DNA of 64,000 bases from Histomonas meleagridis (taxonomy: Eukaryota; Parabasalia; Tritrichomonadida; Dientamoebidae). The stretch covers positions 992,001 through 1,056,000 of the forward strand of contig WSYJ01000060.1 of assembly GCA_020186115.1 (NCBI GenBank), read 5' to 3'. The notes beneath the pieces are model-generated. The model made no database searches. It was not told where the DNA came from and saw only the letters and a program-made list of their open reading frames with translations. Positions within the stretch are counted from its first letter, which is position 1; each line of letters begins with the position of its first letter. The position numbers and the translations under genes are program-made. Positions 28,854-40,800 of the stretch are shown here, one piece after another.

Positions 28854-31800
28854 ATGCAAAATCCTTCTGTGATTTTGCTTGACCTTGAAAGTTCTGGAAT
28901 TTGTATGATTGTTACTCCATTCAAAAGTTCAGCTACTTATATTGTATGGCTAGATCAAATTTATGGAACACCAATTAATTATGGATATCCTGAATATGAT
29001 ACATTTACTGATAAAGAGTCTGCTATGGATTGGGTTTCATCTCAATTTAAAATCAAAAGACAAGATGATGCCTTATATTTAATTGGAATTGTGCTTTTTG
29101 GAGCAGAATGCATAATTTCATTAGTAACTCAAGTAAAAGAAGTTGGGGTTATTTTAGGGGAACATCCAGTTTACCAAATTACAAAAGTTCAACATTATAA
29201 ATATCATCTATTTTACAGAAAAACCCAAAGAGATCTAATGCTTCAAGAAGACATTTCTAACTTTGTTTCATTTCCTATTCAAGACAATCATTTTTTCTGT
29301 CCAACATTTGATATCACTGGAATTTTTGGTCAACCCTCAGATATTTCCATGGTTTGGAACCGAAATCATTCAAAGGGATTTGCACTTCGTAACATACCTG
29401 CGTGTATTCAATTACTTCAAGGGAGTTTTGATTCTTTTGAACTTAATTCCGATCAACATTTATTTATCATAACAAAACGTAGATGTTCATTTGCAGCAAA
29501 TTTGTCTGGTATCCAAGATGAAGGTTCTATTGGAAATGAATCTGAAGTTGATATAATTTTAGAAACAAAGCATAACGGTCACTTCAAAACGGTTTCTCAT
29601 TCAATTTTGCGTTCAACGACGCCGATAACAACGCACGAAGAAAAAAGTGTCGTATTTTTTAAACGTATCACAGACAAATTCAATGTTTCCAATGTTTTAC
29701 TTATCGATTTAAGTCATGTAGATGAACATCATCCTGAATCTAAAATATCTAAGTCATTAGAAAAACTAATTCATTATGTTTCACAAGGCTTTAATGTTGA
29801 TTTACAAATGTTTGATTGGGATCAATTTTTTTCAAAAGATATTAAAATGGCTTTTGAAGTCTTCAAGAATTCGATTGACACAGAATTAGAAAATTTTGGG
29901 TTTACTGACATAATATGGAAAGAAAATGGAACAAAAACAATTCTTAATCATCAACGAGGCGTTTTTCTCTTTTCATGTCCAACTGGAATCGATCGAAGCA
30001 ACTCCGCTTCTTTTTATTTCACCATTATTTGTGTTTTAAAGATGTTTTCAAATCTGAATATTAAATTAGCAGAAACAAAAAGCTTAAATACTTTTATTGG
30101 AAACTCTTTTCTGATTAGTAGTAATATAATTTCAAACTGTTGCTTTGGTACACCATCAATTCAAATGAATGATATTCGACGATTTTTTTCAAAGTCATTA
30201 ATATCTCAAAATGATATTATTAACATAATCAATCAACGAAATGATTCTTTTCTTATGGGAAAAATTCGGCGGATAATGAAATTATTTTGTAACTTTACAA
30301 ATGATCATTTAAAAGAAAATGTATCAAATTGTATTTCATTGTTTCCTTATGCTTTTGTTATCGATCCACCACATTTCGATCGAACAATTTTTAGTTTTAG
30401 AGAAACTTCATCACTGTTGAACGTTAACGTCGATGAAGTCACATTATGCATGTCAAAACCGTCGCACATAACCGAAATCATATTTAAACGGTTTCAGTTT
30501 GAATCCAAAAATTCGTATCCTTCATCAGTCTCTATTTATGGAGGCATGTATTTAAACCGAATGTTTCCGATTGCAGAAGACTTATCATTACCACAGACGA
30601 ATGATTCATCTGAAATAATCAAATACACGATATTAAAACCTAAGACATATATATATAATCCTGAAATTAACTTAAATGATTATGAACCCATTCGATATTT
30701 ACGCTTTTATTTTAAGTCTAGATCTGAAATAGTATCAATCCAAAACATATTTGTATATGGAATTCCAGCTAAACCTGAAAAACTTGTCTTACCAAAACAA
30801 TTCCATATTAAAGAAAACGCAAATATTACATTTAATGAAGAACTCGATTTTGAAAACATAATGAATTGGGAAGAAAAGAGATTATCATTACTAATGCCAA
30901 TTAAGAAATTCTATGACATAATGATCAATCGATCATTAAATCCTTATCAAGCGTCAGTTAGTTATTTATGTGAATTTAATTATCCGCCATTAACTAATCG
31001 ACAAAAATGTTTTAATTGCGAGAAATTGAATGCGACTTTTAGATGTTCAATGTGTGGACATACGTATTGTACCAAATGTAGTAATCCAAACGAAATTAAA
31101 GAGATATTTAATGAGTCGATTATCCAAGCGACGTTTTGTGATCGATGTTCTATCAATCGGAAAGTGATACAAAAACAAGAAAATTCATTCGATAACTTAA
31201 AAAAGAGAATGACTATGAAGTTATATCCTTTCATAGGGAAATCAAGTTCAATTTTAGGATCAAATTCAAACTATAAATTCCTTTATGAGCCGCCAATTGG
31301 TAAAGACAATGTTTTAGCAGAAGTAATTTTGGACCCAAAAAATGAAATAGAATGGAATCCATTCGAAACATTAATCCCTTTATCAATCGCTATTAACCAA
31401 AAATCAGAAATTAATTTCATTTCGATTAGAACAAAATCCCAAATATTTATCGAAATTGATGATGTTAAACCTTCTTTTTTAAGGTTTTATCCTCCTTATT
31501 CAACTTTACCAATTAAATTCGTGGGTGAAATTATGAACTTAAGAATATTCGGTGATAATATTTCAATTACAAATTTGGCTTTAATAGGAAATCCAATTAA
31601 AATCGAAATGCCAAAGTTTTCACCTTTCATAAAGAAAAACGAATTCGGTATAAAGTATTTAAATTGCGGCACTTTTTATACCGCTGAAATGCATAAGTTA
31701 ACGGCTACTTATAATTCAGAAGCAAAAACTATCGGCCTGAATTTCAATAAGATCGATGAGTTTGATGCGTTCGAATTCGAATTCTCTAATTCAGGACAAA

Positions 31801-32003
31801 AATCAAATATATATTATAAGGTAACTTCTTGTGATGCACCAACAAATTTGTTCTTTGATGATGGTTGGTATATTTCTTCATTTACAGTTTGGTTTATGGG
31901 CGCATCTTCAAATTTTGAATGCCCCTATATAAGGCCAATTGTTATGGAAGAACTGTCAGATGAAGAAAAGGTTCAGGCGTTGTCGCCAAAAAAATCATTT
32001 TAA
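28854..32003 (+). CDS. Sac1-type phosphoinositide phosphatase with FYVE-like zinc finger
   Basis: A 1049-residue protein. Residues about 60-460 form a Sac domain (VYQITKVQHYKYHLFY, FFCPTFDITG, LFIITKRRCSFAA). The catalytic CX5R motif is FLFSCPTGIDRSNSASF, with Cys, Asp and Arg retained but reading CPTGIDRS where the usual form is C(V/L)DCLDRT. After a middle region of uncertain fold, residues about 715-765 form a zinc finger: CFNC, RCSMCGHTYCTKC, then CDRC. This is the CX2C-CX4C-type FYVE spacing but lacks the basic RHHCR core. The C-terminal 250 residues are beta-rich. It likely removes phosphates from phosphoinositides on endomembranes. The layout recalls long plant SAC9-like proteins more than Sac1 itself. 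Confidence 0.85.
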   Translation: MQNPSVILLDLESSGICMIVTPFKSSATYIVWLDQIYGTPINYGYPEYDTFTDKESAMDWVSSQFKIKRQDDALYLIGIVLFGAECIISLVTQVKEVGVILGEHPVYQITKVQHYKYHLFYRKTQRDLMLQEDISNFVSFPIQDNHFFCPTFDITGIFGQPSDISMVWNRNHSKGFALRNIPACIQLLQGSFDSFELNSDQHLFIITKRRCSFAANLSGIQDEGSIGNESEVDIILETKHNGHFKTVSHSILRSTTPITTHEEKSVVFFKRITDKFNVSNVLLIDLSHVDEHHPESKISKSLEKLIHYVSQGFNVDLQMFDWDQFFSKDIKMAFEVFKNSIDTELENFGFTDIIWKENGTKTILNHQRGVFLFSCPTGIDRSNSASFYFTIICVLKMFSNLNIKLAETKSLNTFIGNSFLISSNIISNCCFGTPSIQMNDIRRFFSKSLISQNDIINIINQRNDSFLMGKIRRIMKLFCNFTNDHLKENVSNCISLFPYAFVIDPPHFDRTIFSFRETSSLLNVNVDEVTLCMSKPSHITEIIFKRFQFESKNSYPSSVSIYGGMYLNRMFPIAEDLSLPQTNDSSEIIKYTILKPKTYIYNPEINLNDYEPIRYLRFYFKSRSEIVSIQNIFVYGIPAKPEKLVLPKQFHIKENANITFNEELDFENIMNWEEKRLSLLMPIKKFYDIMINRSLNPYQASVSYLCEFNYPPLTNRQKCFNCEKLNATFRCSMCGHTYCTKCSNPNEIKEIFNESIIQATFCDRCSINRKVIQKQENSFDNLKKRMTMKLYPFIGKSSSILGSNSNYKFLYEPPIGKDNVLAEVILDPKNEIEWNPFETLIPLSIAINQKSEINFISIRTKSQIFIEIDDVKPSFLRFYPPYSTLPIKFVGEIMNLRIFGDNISITNLALIGNPIKIEMPKFSPFIKKNEFGIKYLNCGTFYTAEMHKLTATYNSEAKTIGLNFNKIDEFDAFEFEFSNSGQKSNIYYKVTSCDAPTNLFFDDGWYISSFTVWFMGASSNFECPYIRPIVMEELSDEEKVQALSPKKSF

Positions 32004-32097
32004 TGTAAAATAGTTATTATTATTATTATTAAATTTATTGATATTTTGTTTTATCTTTAAAACCAAAAAAAACTTTAATGAAAAATGTGTGCGTTAA

Positions 32098-32508
32098 TCA
32101 CAGTTGACCTTCTTCTTCGAAAAATTTCTTATATTTTTCGGTAAGTTGAGCTTGAACATCTGGATCAAGATTTGGTGACTTAAGCCACTTAGCTGGAATG
32201 GTGCGAGGAATGATATGCATATGGACATGTGGAACAGTTTGACCTGCAATTGGACCATTTTGAATAGTTATAGATAATTCAGGAACACCTAAATGTTTCT
32301 TCATAATATGACCTGAAATGTTTGCAAGGTTTGTTAAATCTATCTTTTCTTCTTGTGTCAATTCTTCAAAAAATTGTACTGAACGAAGTGGCGAAACCAA
32401 AATATGACCATCAATAGCTGGTCTTAAATCCGTAAAAACATAAGAAAGCTTTGTTTTTTTGATGATATGATTTTCTGGAATAGTAAATGGACCAAATTTC
32501 TCACTCAT
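32098..32508 (-). CDS. FHIT-type HIT hydrolase (diadenosine polyphosphate hydrolase)
   Basis: A 136-residue histidine-triad protein. The triad HVHMHIIPR is intact and is preceded by QNGPIAGQTVPH, typical of FHIT rather than HINT. The first strand FGPFTIPENHIIKKT and DGHILVSPLRSV also match. FHIT enzymes hydrolyse Ap3A and related dinucleotides, with the central triad His forming the AMP adduct. Length is close to human FHIT without its C-terminal tail. A TCATA initiator lies one base before the ATG. Its start is 68 bp from the start of the divergent gene at 32577. Confidence 0.93.
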   Translation of the reverse strand: MSEKFGPFTIPENHIIKKTKLSYVFTDLRPAIDGHILVSPLRSVQFFEELTQEEKIDLTNLANISGHIMKKHLGVPELSITIQNGPIAGQTVPHVHMHIIPRTIPAKWLKSPNLDPDVQAQLTEKYKKFFEEEGQL

Positions 32509-32509
32509 T

Positions 32510-32514
32510 TATGA
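32510..32514 (-). promoter_or_regulatory. Inr-like element of the FHIT gene
   Basis: TCATA on the minus strand, one base before the FHIT start codon. Together with the plus-strand Inr at 32568 it defines a very compact bidirectional promoter. Confidence 0.5.
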
Positions 32515-32567
32515 TGTCACTTTTTATATAATAAACGTTCTCCCACTTTATCATGGCCGTTTATTTG

Positions 32568-32573
32568 TCATTT
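32568..32573 (+). promoter_or_regulatory. Inr-like element of the 32577 gene
   Basis: TCATTT three bases before ATG 32577. It places transcription start between two candidate ATGs and so favours the second. Confidence 0.55.
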
Positions 32574-32576
32574 CCA

Positions 32577-34625
32577 ATGTCAGAAGAAAATTCACAACAG
32601 GAAGTGTCAGTAGATGAAGATGACCCTACTAAAAAAGATCCAAAAATAAAAGAACTTTATGAGGAATACTTATCGTTACGTGATAACACTCTTTTAGAAA
32701 TTGGTGAAACAATAAAGTCATCAAAACAAAACATTTTCCAAATATACAAGCAATTATACAAAAATGCATCAAGGGTTATGGACTTAAATTATTATTTTTA
32801 CCAACATCGAACTTCAAAAAATGTTCAACTAACTTTTGCTGAACTTGAAACTGATCCAAAAAGCAAAGTTTTTCTTAGCAAAATTTTCCACATTAGAACT
32901 TATTATACTGCATTATTTAAGAATCCACAACAATTTGCAATGATAATCTTTAGATTAATATCAAAACAATCATCAAGAATTACATATCTTGCATTTCATG
33001 CATTCCCTATTATCTATAATTATTTTATTGACACTCAATCTTGTGAACTTGCTTATGAGTTTTTAAAGAAATTATTTGAACTCTCTAAATATGATCAAAA
33101 AGTCACTATTCCATTTTCTTCTGCTTTCTTTGCTGGTGCCTATCATTTTCATGATCTTCTTTGGAGCTCATTACTTGATCAATCACTTTCCAAACGTCAA
33201 TCTACAACTCTTAATATGCTTTGTCAATCCATTAAAATCGCGTCATCCACTCTCAAAGTTCATATTCTATTATTATCTGAACTTATTTCACATAATCCCA
33301 AAATCGGATATCGATTTTTAATTAATCAAATTCTTCAATCCTCACTTTTGACCCATCAATTCTTATTCTCTGGGACCGACATAGTGACTGACATCCAAAA
33401 GATATTCAAAAACATTAATTTTGACAAAGGCGAATCAGATGAAGTTTTATCTATGATTCGAAAATCTTTTGATACACCCGAATTTTTATTAAGTAAAACG
33501 GTTCCTATTACCCAAGTCTCGTTTAATGACGGGCTACCGATATGGATACCCACTTCATTAATTGCGATGTTGTTAAGTGAAACGAAAGAAGAAGATAAAC
33601 TTGGGACAACATTAATAAAAGATATACCATTGTTTGAGGCCAACAACATCATGATTTCCATCCCAATATATTTTGGTAAAGTTGCTAATAATGATACAAT
33701 ACCTGCACCTGAAAATTTGCACTTTAACAGTATCTGGTGTCATATGAAAGAAGTCGCTGATTCTTCTTCTGTTGATCCATTTACTTTGTTATATTACATC
33801 AATCCGAATGCGAAGAAAACGCAAATTTCGGCTTCGAAAGAATTCACTTATTTTGCATTAAATAGAGAAATATTGATCTTGAAACATAAGAAAAACCAAT
33901 TGGAAGAAGTCATTAAGCTATCTAATATCGAACAATCAATGAATGACTTCGTCCAAATCACAGACTCCATTTTGTTTCAGAACGTTTATTATTCAATACA
34001 TTATCCGTTAGCTCGTGTATTGAAAATTGACAAGTCCATTCAACCTTCAATAGTTTACGCATCGTACCAACGATCAATTGAAATTTCAAACAAGTTAAAA
34101 CTTCCAAAGGACTTATTTGAAGTACCAATATTATATGCTATTATGGATAATACACCACAATATACACCCTCGATTAAGAAGTTGGTTAATCTGTACAAAA
34201 AGATTTCTTGGAATTTCTTAAATAATCATAATTTGCCAAACATAATTCAAGTCATAGCAAATGAAATTCATCACTTGCAAACAATTTTAAAGAATTCTAT
34301 GAGATCACAAACAGGTCAAAAGATGCAATTGTTAAATATGGTCGTAAAAGAAATCATCACAACTGACGAACTATTGAACTCAAATGGATTTAAGACAACG
34401 CCTGATCAGTTGTTCTCTCTCGCAATATTGTTCGAAGATAGCGGAGAAATTTTGTCCGGAATCGTCAGCTTGATGCAAATTTCAAACAGTTTGCAAAGAG
34501 TCGACGTGCAGCCGCTGTTTAAAAATATACAAAAGTCGTTTTCGTGGTTCTTAAAGTTGTTGATTCAGGATAATGAATTCGTACAAAACCTTTCACAAAT
34601 GGCTTCAAGAGAATTTGGTCAATAA
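32577..34625 (+). CDS. Large helical protein of unknown function
   Basis: A 682-residue protein made mostly of helices. After an acidic N-terminus (MSEENSQQEVSVDEDDPTKK) comes a long solenoid-like body. I do not recognise a catalytic motif. The region around QFAMIIFRLISKQSSRIT and SSTLKVHILLLSELI resembles the helical scaffolds of trafficking or GAP-type proteins, but this is weak. An ATG eight codons upstream is in frame. I prefer the second because an Inr lies between them. The stop is TAAA. The gene shares a divergent promoter with FHIT. Confidence 0.75.
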   Translation: MSEENSQQEVSVDEDDPTKKDPKIKELYEEYLSLRDNTLLEIGETIKSSKQNIFQIYKQLYKNASRVMDLNYYFYQHRTSKNVQLTFAELETDPKSKVFLSKIFHIRTYYTALFKNPQQFAMIIFRLISKQSSRITYLAFHAFPIIYNYFIDTQSCELAYEFLKKLFELSKYDQKVTIPFSSAFFAGAYHFHDLLWSSLLDQSLSKRQSTTLNMLCQSIKIASSTLKVHILLLSELISHNPKIGYRFLINQILQSSLLTHQFLFSGTDIVTDIQKIFKNINFDKGESDEVLSMIRKSFDTPEFLLSKTVPITQVSFNDGLPIWIPTSLIAMLLSETKEEDKLGTTLIKDIPLFEANNIMISIPIYFGKVANNDTIPAPENLHFNSIWCHMKEVADSSSVDPFTLLYYINPNAKKTQISASKEFTYFALNREILILKHKKNQLEEVIKLSNIEQSMNDFVQITDSILFQNVYYSIHYPLARVLKIDKSIQPSIVYASYQRSIEISNKLKLPKDLFEVPILYAIMDNTPQYTPSIKKLVNLYKKISWNFLNNHNLPNIIQVIANEIHHLQTILKNSMRSQTGQKMQLLNMVVKEIITTDELLNSNGFKTTPDQLFSLAILFEDSGEILSGIVSLMQISNSLQRVDVQPLFKNIQKSFSWFLKLLIQDNEFVQNLSQMASREFGQ

Positions 34626-35222
34626 AATATTTATTATATCTATTTTTAGTATTTTTACGAGTTTTAAATGAATAAAATATAAAATATATAAATTTGTAAT
34701 TTCATTAAATATGTTAATGATTTATATATTTATGTTCTTCATTAAAAAAAATCTATGTTAGTCAAAACATATTATTTATTTTTTTATATTCATTATATGT
34801 TCAAAATTTAATCGTAATATACATAGCTATCAAAAGTGTTTTCGAATTTAATAACAGACTGATTCTTACATGTCATTTTAGTAATTTTTATTTTCAGAAC
34901 TTGAGATAAAAAATTAATTTTTTATTTTTGAATAAACTTAGTAATTCTTACTGCAATCAATATAGCTCATATACCTCAATTTAAGCACATATTTGCATGT
35001 GAGAAATAATTATTTTTTGATATCAAGAACTTTTTGTAAAGTATTGAAAAATATTTTGAATGCTTAATTGGCAGATAATCATATACGATTAATATCAATT
35101 CAAATAGTAATTTCAATTGGGAACTTTGAAGGGTTTCAAGTCACTTCATTGGTAAAAAAGTGCTATAATGTAAACTTATCAAAAAAATTTGTGATGTGAA
35201 AATGTTTGTGAATAATTTTTTC
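34626..35222. other. AT-rich intergenic region
   Basis: About 600 bases, very AT-rich and stop-rich in all frames. No gene, RNA or repeat recognised. Confidence 0.5.
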
Positions 35223-37260
35223 ATGGAAGCAAGATCAAATGAACAAACTGGTGCAAAACTTATGGAACTCTTAAAGATTCTACATGATGCTGTATGGAAT
35301 TTAAATGAAGAAAATATTGAAGAATCAATTCAAAAAACAAAGGATTTATTTGATAATACTTTACCCATATCCTTTGGTTATACTCTTTGTAATCTCGTTT
35401 ACTCAGCATATTATTCACAAAGAAAACCTATTAATGCATATCTTCAATATTTAAAATCACTCTTTGAAAATACAGATGAAGCCGAGAAAATGAATTATGG
35501 AATTTTTGAAATTTTCTGTAACCTTCTTATTCTTCAAGGGAATAAAGAATCTGATTATATTATTAAAGAAATGTTTGAGCAAAACTTGATCAATCGAGAT
35601 ATTCTACAACTTCCAAAATTACGACGAAATTTTTATTTTGTGCAATTTCATACTGAATCCGAAATTAATCACTTATTAAATTTCTATTATTGGAACGAAT
35701 TCCTTGATAAAATGGCAGAACTCCGAAATAATGAATGGGAACTTCATAAGAAATACATTGAAGAAGGAGTTAATCCTAATGAAATTTTAAAAATAATTCG
35801 AAATGACGAAATAGAAAAACTTCAAGAAATTTCTTCTCAAGAAGGATTTGATTTTAATCAAAGAATTAAGCCATCAATATATGAAAGGTGTTCATTTATT
35901 AATCAAGAAAATGTTACATTAATTGATTATGCAGCATTTTTTGGATCTATTAAATGTTTTAAATATTTACTTATGAATAATGCAAAATTAGAAAATACAG
36001 GTAAATATGCAATTGCAGGTGGAAATGAAGAAATTATTCATTTATGTGAACAAAATCATTCATCATTTGAATATGCATATGAAACAGCAATTCAATTCCA
36101 TCGAAATGATGTCTTTAAATATCTTTATGAAAATAAAATTATTGAAATCAAAAACTTAGAAAAATTAGGAGAGAAATGTATTTCATTTAATAATTATGAA
36201 ATTTTAACATTTTTACAAGAAAATAAAATGGAAATTAATGATTCCATATTTAATGAAATTGCAGAAACAGGAAATATATATTTAATGAAGTATTTCCAGG
36301 AAGAAAATAAAATGCCTAATGATATTTTGGTTCATTCAGCAAAATCAGGAAATATCGAATTAGTTAAATATATTCTTGAGCAATATGGAGTAAATGTTAA
36401 TGCACAAAGTATTATTTAATTTTACATCAAATTTCTTTTGATTTTTTGATATTTATAATTAATGTTTAAAGTTTTTTTATAAAATATTCTTCTGCACTTA
36501 TAAATGCATCTTGTAATGGTTATGTTGAAATTGTTAAATTGCTTCTTTCTCAAGATAAAATTAACGTAAATATTAAAGATATTTCTTAACTGCATTTAAT
36601 ATTTATTTTATCAAATTTTTGTTTCTTTTTTGTATTCAACGTTTACCATAGATATTTGTTACTGCTTTAATGTATGCATCAGAAAATGGTCATTCCGAAA
36701 TTGTTAAATTACTTTTGGAACAAAGAAAAATTGAAGTTAATGCTAAAAATGTTATTTTCCTTTTTGTCTTGTTTGTTATGTAAATATGGTGTTAAAAAAT
36801 AATTTTTGGAGTTTGTTAAATTTATTTGAAACAGCACTAATATCAGCAGCAGAAAATGGAAACACTGAAGTTGTAAAATTACTTCTTGAGAAAAAAGGTA
36901 TTGATATTAATGCAAAAGATTTTTATTCATCTCATTTAATGTTTGATTATGAAATATACTGTTTCTTTATAATATTTGGAATTGATTTAATTTATTTCAT
37001 ACAGCACTTATTGCTGCATGTCATCGCGATAACATTGAAGTAGTGAAATTATTACTTGAACAAAAAGATATTAATATAAATATCAAAAATATTTAATTGT
37101 TTAAAACAAAGTTTTAATAAATTATTTAGAATTTCATGTTAATAATTGGAGTGTATTTTAATTAGTTGATACTGCTTTAATGGTTGCAAGGAAAATGGAA
37201 TTTAAAGATATTGTACCTTTATTCAAAGATGAGAAGCCTAAATCCAGGAGAAGGAAATAA
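35223..37260 (+). CDS. DUF3447/ankyrin-repeat protein with spacer-interrupted repeats (locus C)
   Basis: The first 399 codons are intact: an N-terminal helical region, DUF3447 (IRNDEIEKLQEISSQEGFD, LIDYAAFFGSIKCFKYLLMN), and one ankyrin repeat up to TAA at 36417. Five further ankyrin segments follow, such as SALINASCNGYVEIVKLLLS, TALMYASENGHSEIVKLLLE and TALISAAENGNTEVVKLLLE, none with a stop. Each is divided from the next by stop-containing spacers. Spacing is 170, 170, 169, 171 and 167 bp. The last segment runs into the basic tail KPKSRRRK and TAA at 37258. I start at the Met equivalent to that of locus B; in-frame GTG 35196 and ATG 35202 lie upstream. DUF3447/ankyrin proteins are a huge trichomonad family of unknown role. 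Confidence 0.7.
36360..37230 (+). repeat. Ankyrin-plus-spacer array of locus C
   Basis: Equivalent leucine codons of successive repeats lie at 36375, 36545, 36715, 36884, 37055 and 37222. The spacers differ strongly from one another and vary by a few bases, while the ankyrin segments keep length and motif (xALxxAxxxGxxEIVKLLLE). Confidence 0.85.
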
Positions 37261-37845
37261 TTTTAGATTATCAATAAAAGTTCATCCAACATTTTTGTGG
37301 TATCTATGTTTTCTATTAAAAAGAAAAATTAGTTTTATGAGACATTATTTCGTTTGTTCATTAAATTTCGTAATATACTAGGACTTAGAAAAAAAATTCA
37401 CTTTAAATGATTTTATTTCAAGAGGGTCTATTTTTCATCTAAAAGCAATATTCTCTATCGAAAATGGTTTTGAGTGAAACTTAAAATTTTAGGATAATAT
37501 TTTCAACAAGTAAGGTTACATTTTAAAATAATCGCATTTAGACGTGGAGAAAAATTTCAATAATGTTACACTTTTCACATCACAATTCATTCAATAAACA
37601 CAAAAGTGCTACTTGATGATGAATAAACTAGACAATTCCCAATTGGTACGATGCAATTCGATCATTCAATTCACTTCGAGCTTGATGAGAAGTTGTCCCA
37701 CCGAACACGCACCGATAAGTCGATATATATTTTTTTTAAAATAATAATCACGCAATAATATATTAAAGATTAAAAATGAGGGACAGAGCCTGTTAAGCTT
37801 TGTTTATCGTAAACTTTACAAAATAGCGGTTGGAAAATCGATAAA
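37261..37845. other. Intergenic region between locus C and the propeller/solenoid gene
   Basis: No gene seen. A less AT-rich patch near 37670-37710 and the motif AGCGGTTGG at about 37825 lie just upstream of the next start. Confidence 0.4.
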
Positions 37846-40800
37846 ATGGAGGAAATATTAAACATACAAAATTTAATCGATGCGCAGGACACAGAAGAAT
37901 GTTTTATTAGCGGCGACAGTAAAGAAAACAATGGTGTTGTTTTAACTGCAACAATTATGATTACAAATCAAATATATTTAATTGCTCAATCAAAGACATT
38001 ACATTCACCAATTGTTTGTAAAATAAATCCAAAAATGTCTAATTTGAAATTAATATCGTTATCTCCTCAATTAAATCATATTGTTTGTGTTGACAATAAA
38101 TCAAATTGTTCTGTCATCCCTATTTCTAAGTTTTTAGATTTTGCATCTCTCAGTGAAATAAAAGGGATCAATGATAGTTCAGAATTTCCACTTTCAGTTT
38201 TTGGAGTCACCCAAAAGAAATCACGTAAAGAAACCTATAGTCTCAAGTTTCAATTGCCATTTGCAGTTACAGAAGTATTTTGGTGGAACACTAAAACCTC
38301 TTCGAATCTTGTTTTTATTGAAAAATCCGGGTATCATATTTATACAATAAATTCCAAAAGTTATACACCACATTTCTTTGACTTATCTGACATCATATAT
38401 ACAACGCATAAATCCACAAGAGATTGTCTTAATATCATAGCATTTACCAAAAACAATGTTTATCAAATTCAACATTCATTTTCGCAAAACAATGAAATAA
38501 CTCAAATAATAAATTCACTTGAAATCGAATATGATCCACATAAACCTTTTCACTGTCAATATTCATATACCAAAAGCGATTGGGAATTATCATTTCTACA
38601 ACAGACTATGAAATTTTATGATTCTGATTTACAAATTAAAGAAATCACAAATTTCAAGATGAATTCCAAAGACATTGAATCATATGCAATTACAAAGCAT
38701 TTTATATTTTATTGTTCACAAAACAAAATCTATGTTCGATTTCTGATATCGAACGAACAAGAGACAAAACTTTTGATGGAGAACGGTAAAAGTATTCAAA
38801 TTGTTGATTCAGAAGCCGATAAAGTGATTTTATTTTCAACGAATTCAATACTTTTCATAAGTGTCAAAGAAAATATTGATAGTATCTTTATACAAAAAGT
38901 TCTTGATCACAACATTAGCAACGCTTTATTTATTGGAAAAGGACTTGGTTTAAATATTTCATTTCTATTTCAATATATAATAAGTGAATATATTAAGAGT
39001 CATAATTATAATGATGCATTTGTAATTATGGAACAAAAAGAATGTAATTTGAAAGATTCATTCATGAGATTTCTTCAAGAAGGTTATGATCGACTTTCAT
39101 TACATTTAACATTTCATTCATTTTCTACATCATCAATTTATCAACAATTGTTATCATTGTTAATTAATCGAGTTCTAATTAAATATTCGATTTTTTATAA
39201 CTTTAATATTGAAGTCAAGAAAATATTTAAAAAAGATGACTTTTTATTATCACCAATAAAATATTCTAAATCAGGTTTTGTCGAAGCATTAAAAAAGAAA
39301 GATTCACATGTCCTTAAATCTATACCTAATTCATTATTGTTTCGTTATAATAATTATTTCGAAATTGAAGACGATTCGATTGGTTTACTAAAAAGTGCCT
39401 CGAAACTTGATTTTCCTACAAAACCAATTTTCTCATTTTCTTCTAAGTATAAAACATTATTACAGCAATATAAATTAATGTTAGATATAAATGAAGAAGA
39501 AATTGGTATTAATGAAATATGTATACAACTTTTATATTTTAATGAAACACCAATTTATGTTTATGAGAACAAATTATATATTAATAATTCAATATGTAAA
39601 GATATAAGTATTGAAGTTACATCAATAGCATTAAAAGGTAAAACGTTATATTTAACTGATAATATATTAAAAGTATATAAAACAGAACTTCCACGAATTG
39701 ATTTAATTGAACTTTCTCATATATATCCGACAATTAAAATGATAACGAACGATAAAATTATAATATTTTTATCTATTTCCGGAGGTATTTTCTTTGAAGA
39801 TGGTAAATATATAATGGGACAATATGTTGACATAACAATTTGTAATGATATTCTTTATGCGCTTGATGAATATGGTGAACTTTATTCTATTTCATTAACA
39901 GATCATAAAGATATCACAAAAGTCAATTTGTTAAAACAATTTATTCATTCAATATCATCGACATACAACATATTAATAACAATTTTATCCAGAAATCAAT
40001 TTGCTATTATCAAAGATAATAAAATCAAAATGAAAAATGTAAATTTCGAAATCGAATTTTGTCAAAATGGAACAAATGAAGTTTACATTATTGGCTCTGG
40101 ATATATTTTAATTATTAATCAATACGAAGAAGAAAAAACATTAAAATATTCACAAAGAATTGGAAATGTTTTACAAATAATTAAACATAATAACGAATAT
40201 GTTATTGTCGGATCTGCTTCAACACCAATGAAATTACTTGAAACTCCAATCAAATCAAATGAAAGTCCTTCGTTTTATGATATGAAAATACTTTCACAAC
40301 AATATCCGAAAGAATATTTAATGAATTTGTTTGATAAAGAGCCATTTCGAGCTTTTGTCTTAGCTCTATTTAATCAATGGGAATTACTTCAAACTTCAAA
40401 TGGTATTAAAGCATTAGTTCCAATATTAAATGAATTACCAATCGAAGCTGCTTCTGAAGTAATGCATTCATTGATAGTACAAAATGACGAAAAAATTATT
40501 AACGATGAAAATATATTAAAATCCGAATTTTCAAGAATTTCATTTGTGAAATATCCAAATGACTTAAAGAAATTATCGAAAATTCAGTTGTTGAACATTT
40601 TACCAAAATTAAATGTGACTAAAAATGAAAACGTTACGAAAATTGACAATTTGTCATTAAACTTATTACAAAATGCACCACATTCAACAGTGGTACCTTC
40701 ATTAAGACTGAAAGATGGAAAGTTATACGTATTTAACTGTGGCCATATCTTAAACGCAAACGAAATGATGCAAAATTCAACAATTTTAAAGAAGAAATTG

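Noticed and set aside
36420..36520. Ankyrin spacers as ordinary GT-AG or U12-type introns
   Set aside because: No consistent GT, GTATGT or ATATCC start and no ACTAACACACAG end. Several spacers lack AG before the TAL codon. The intron idea is kept only as a non-canonical hypothesis.
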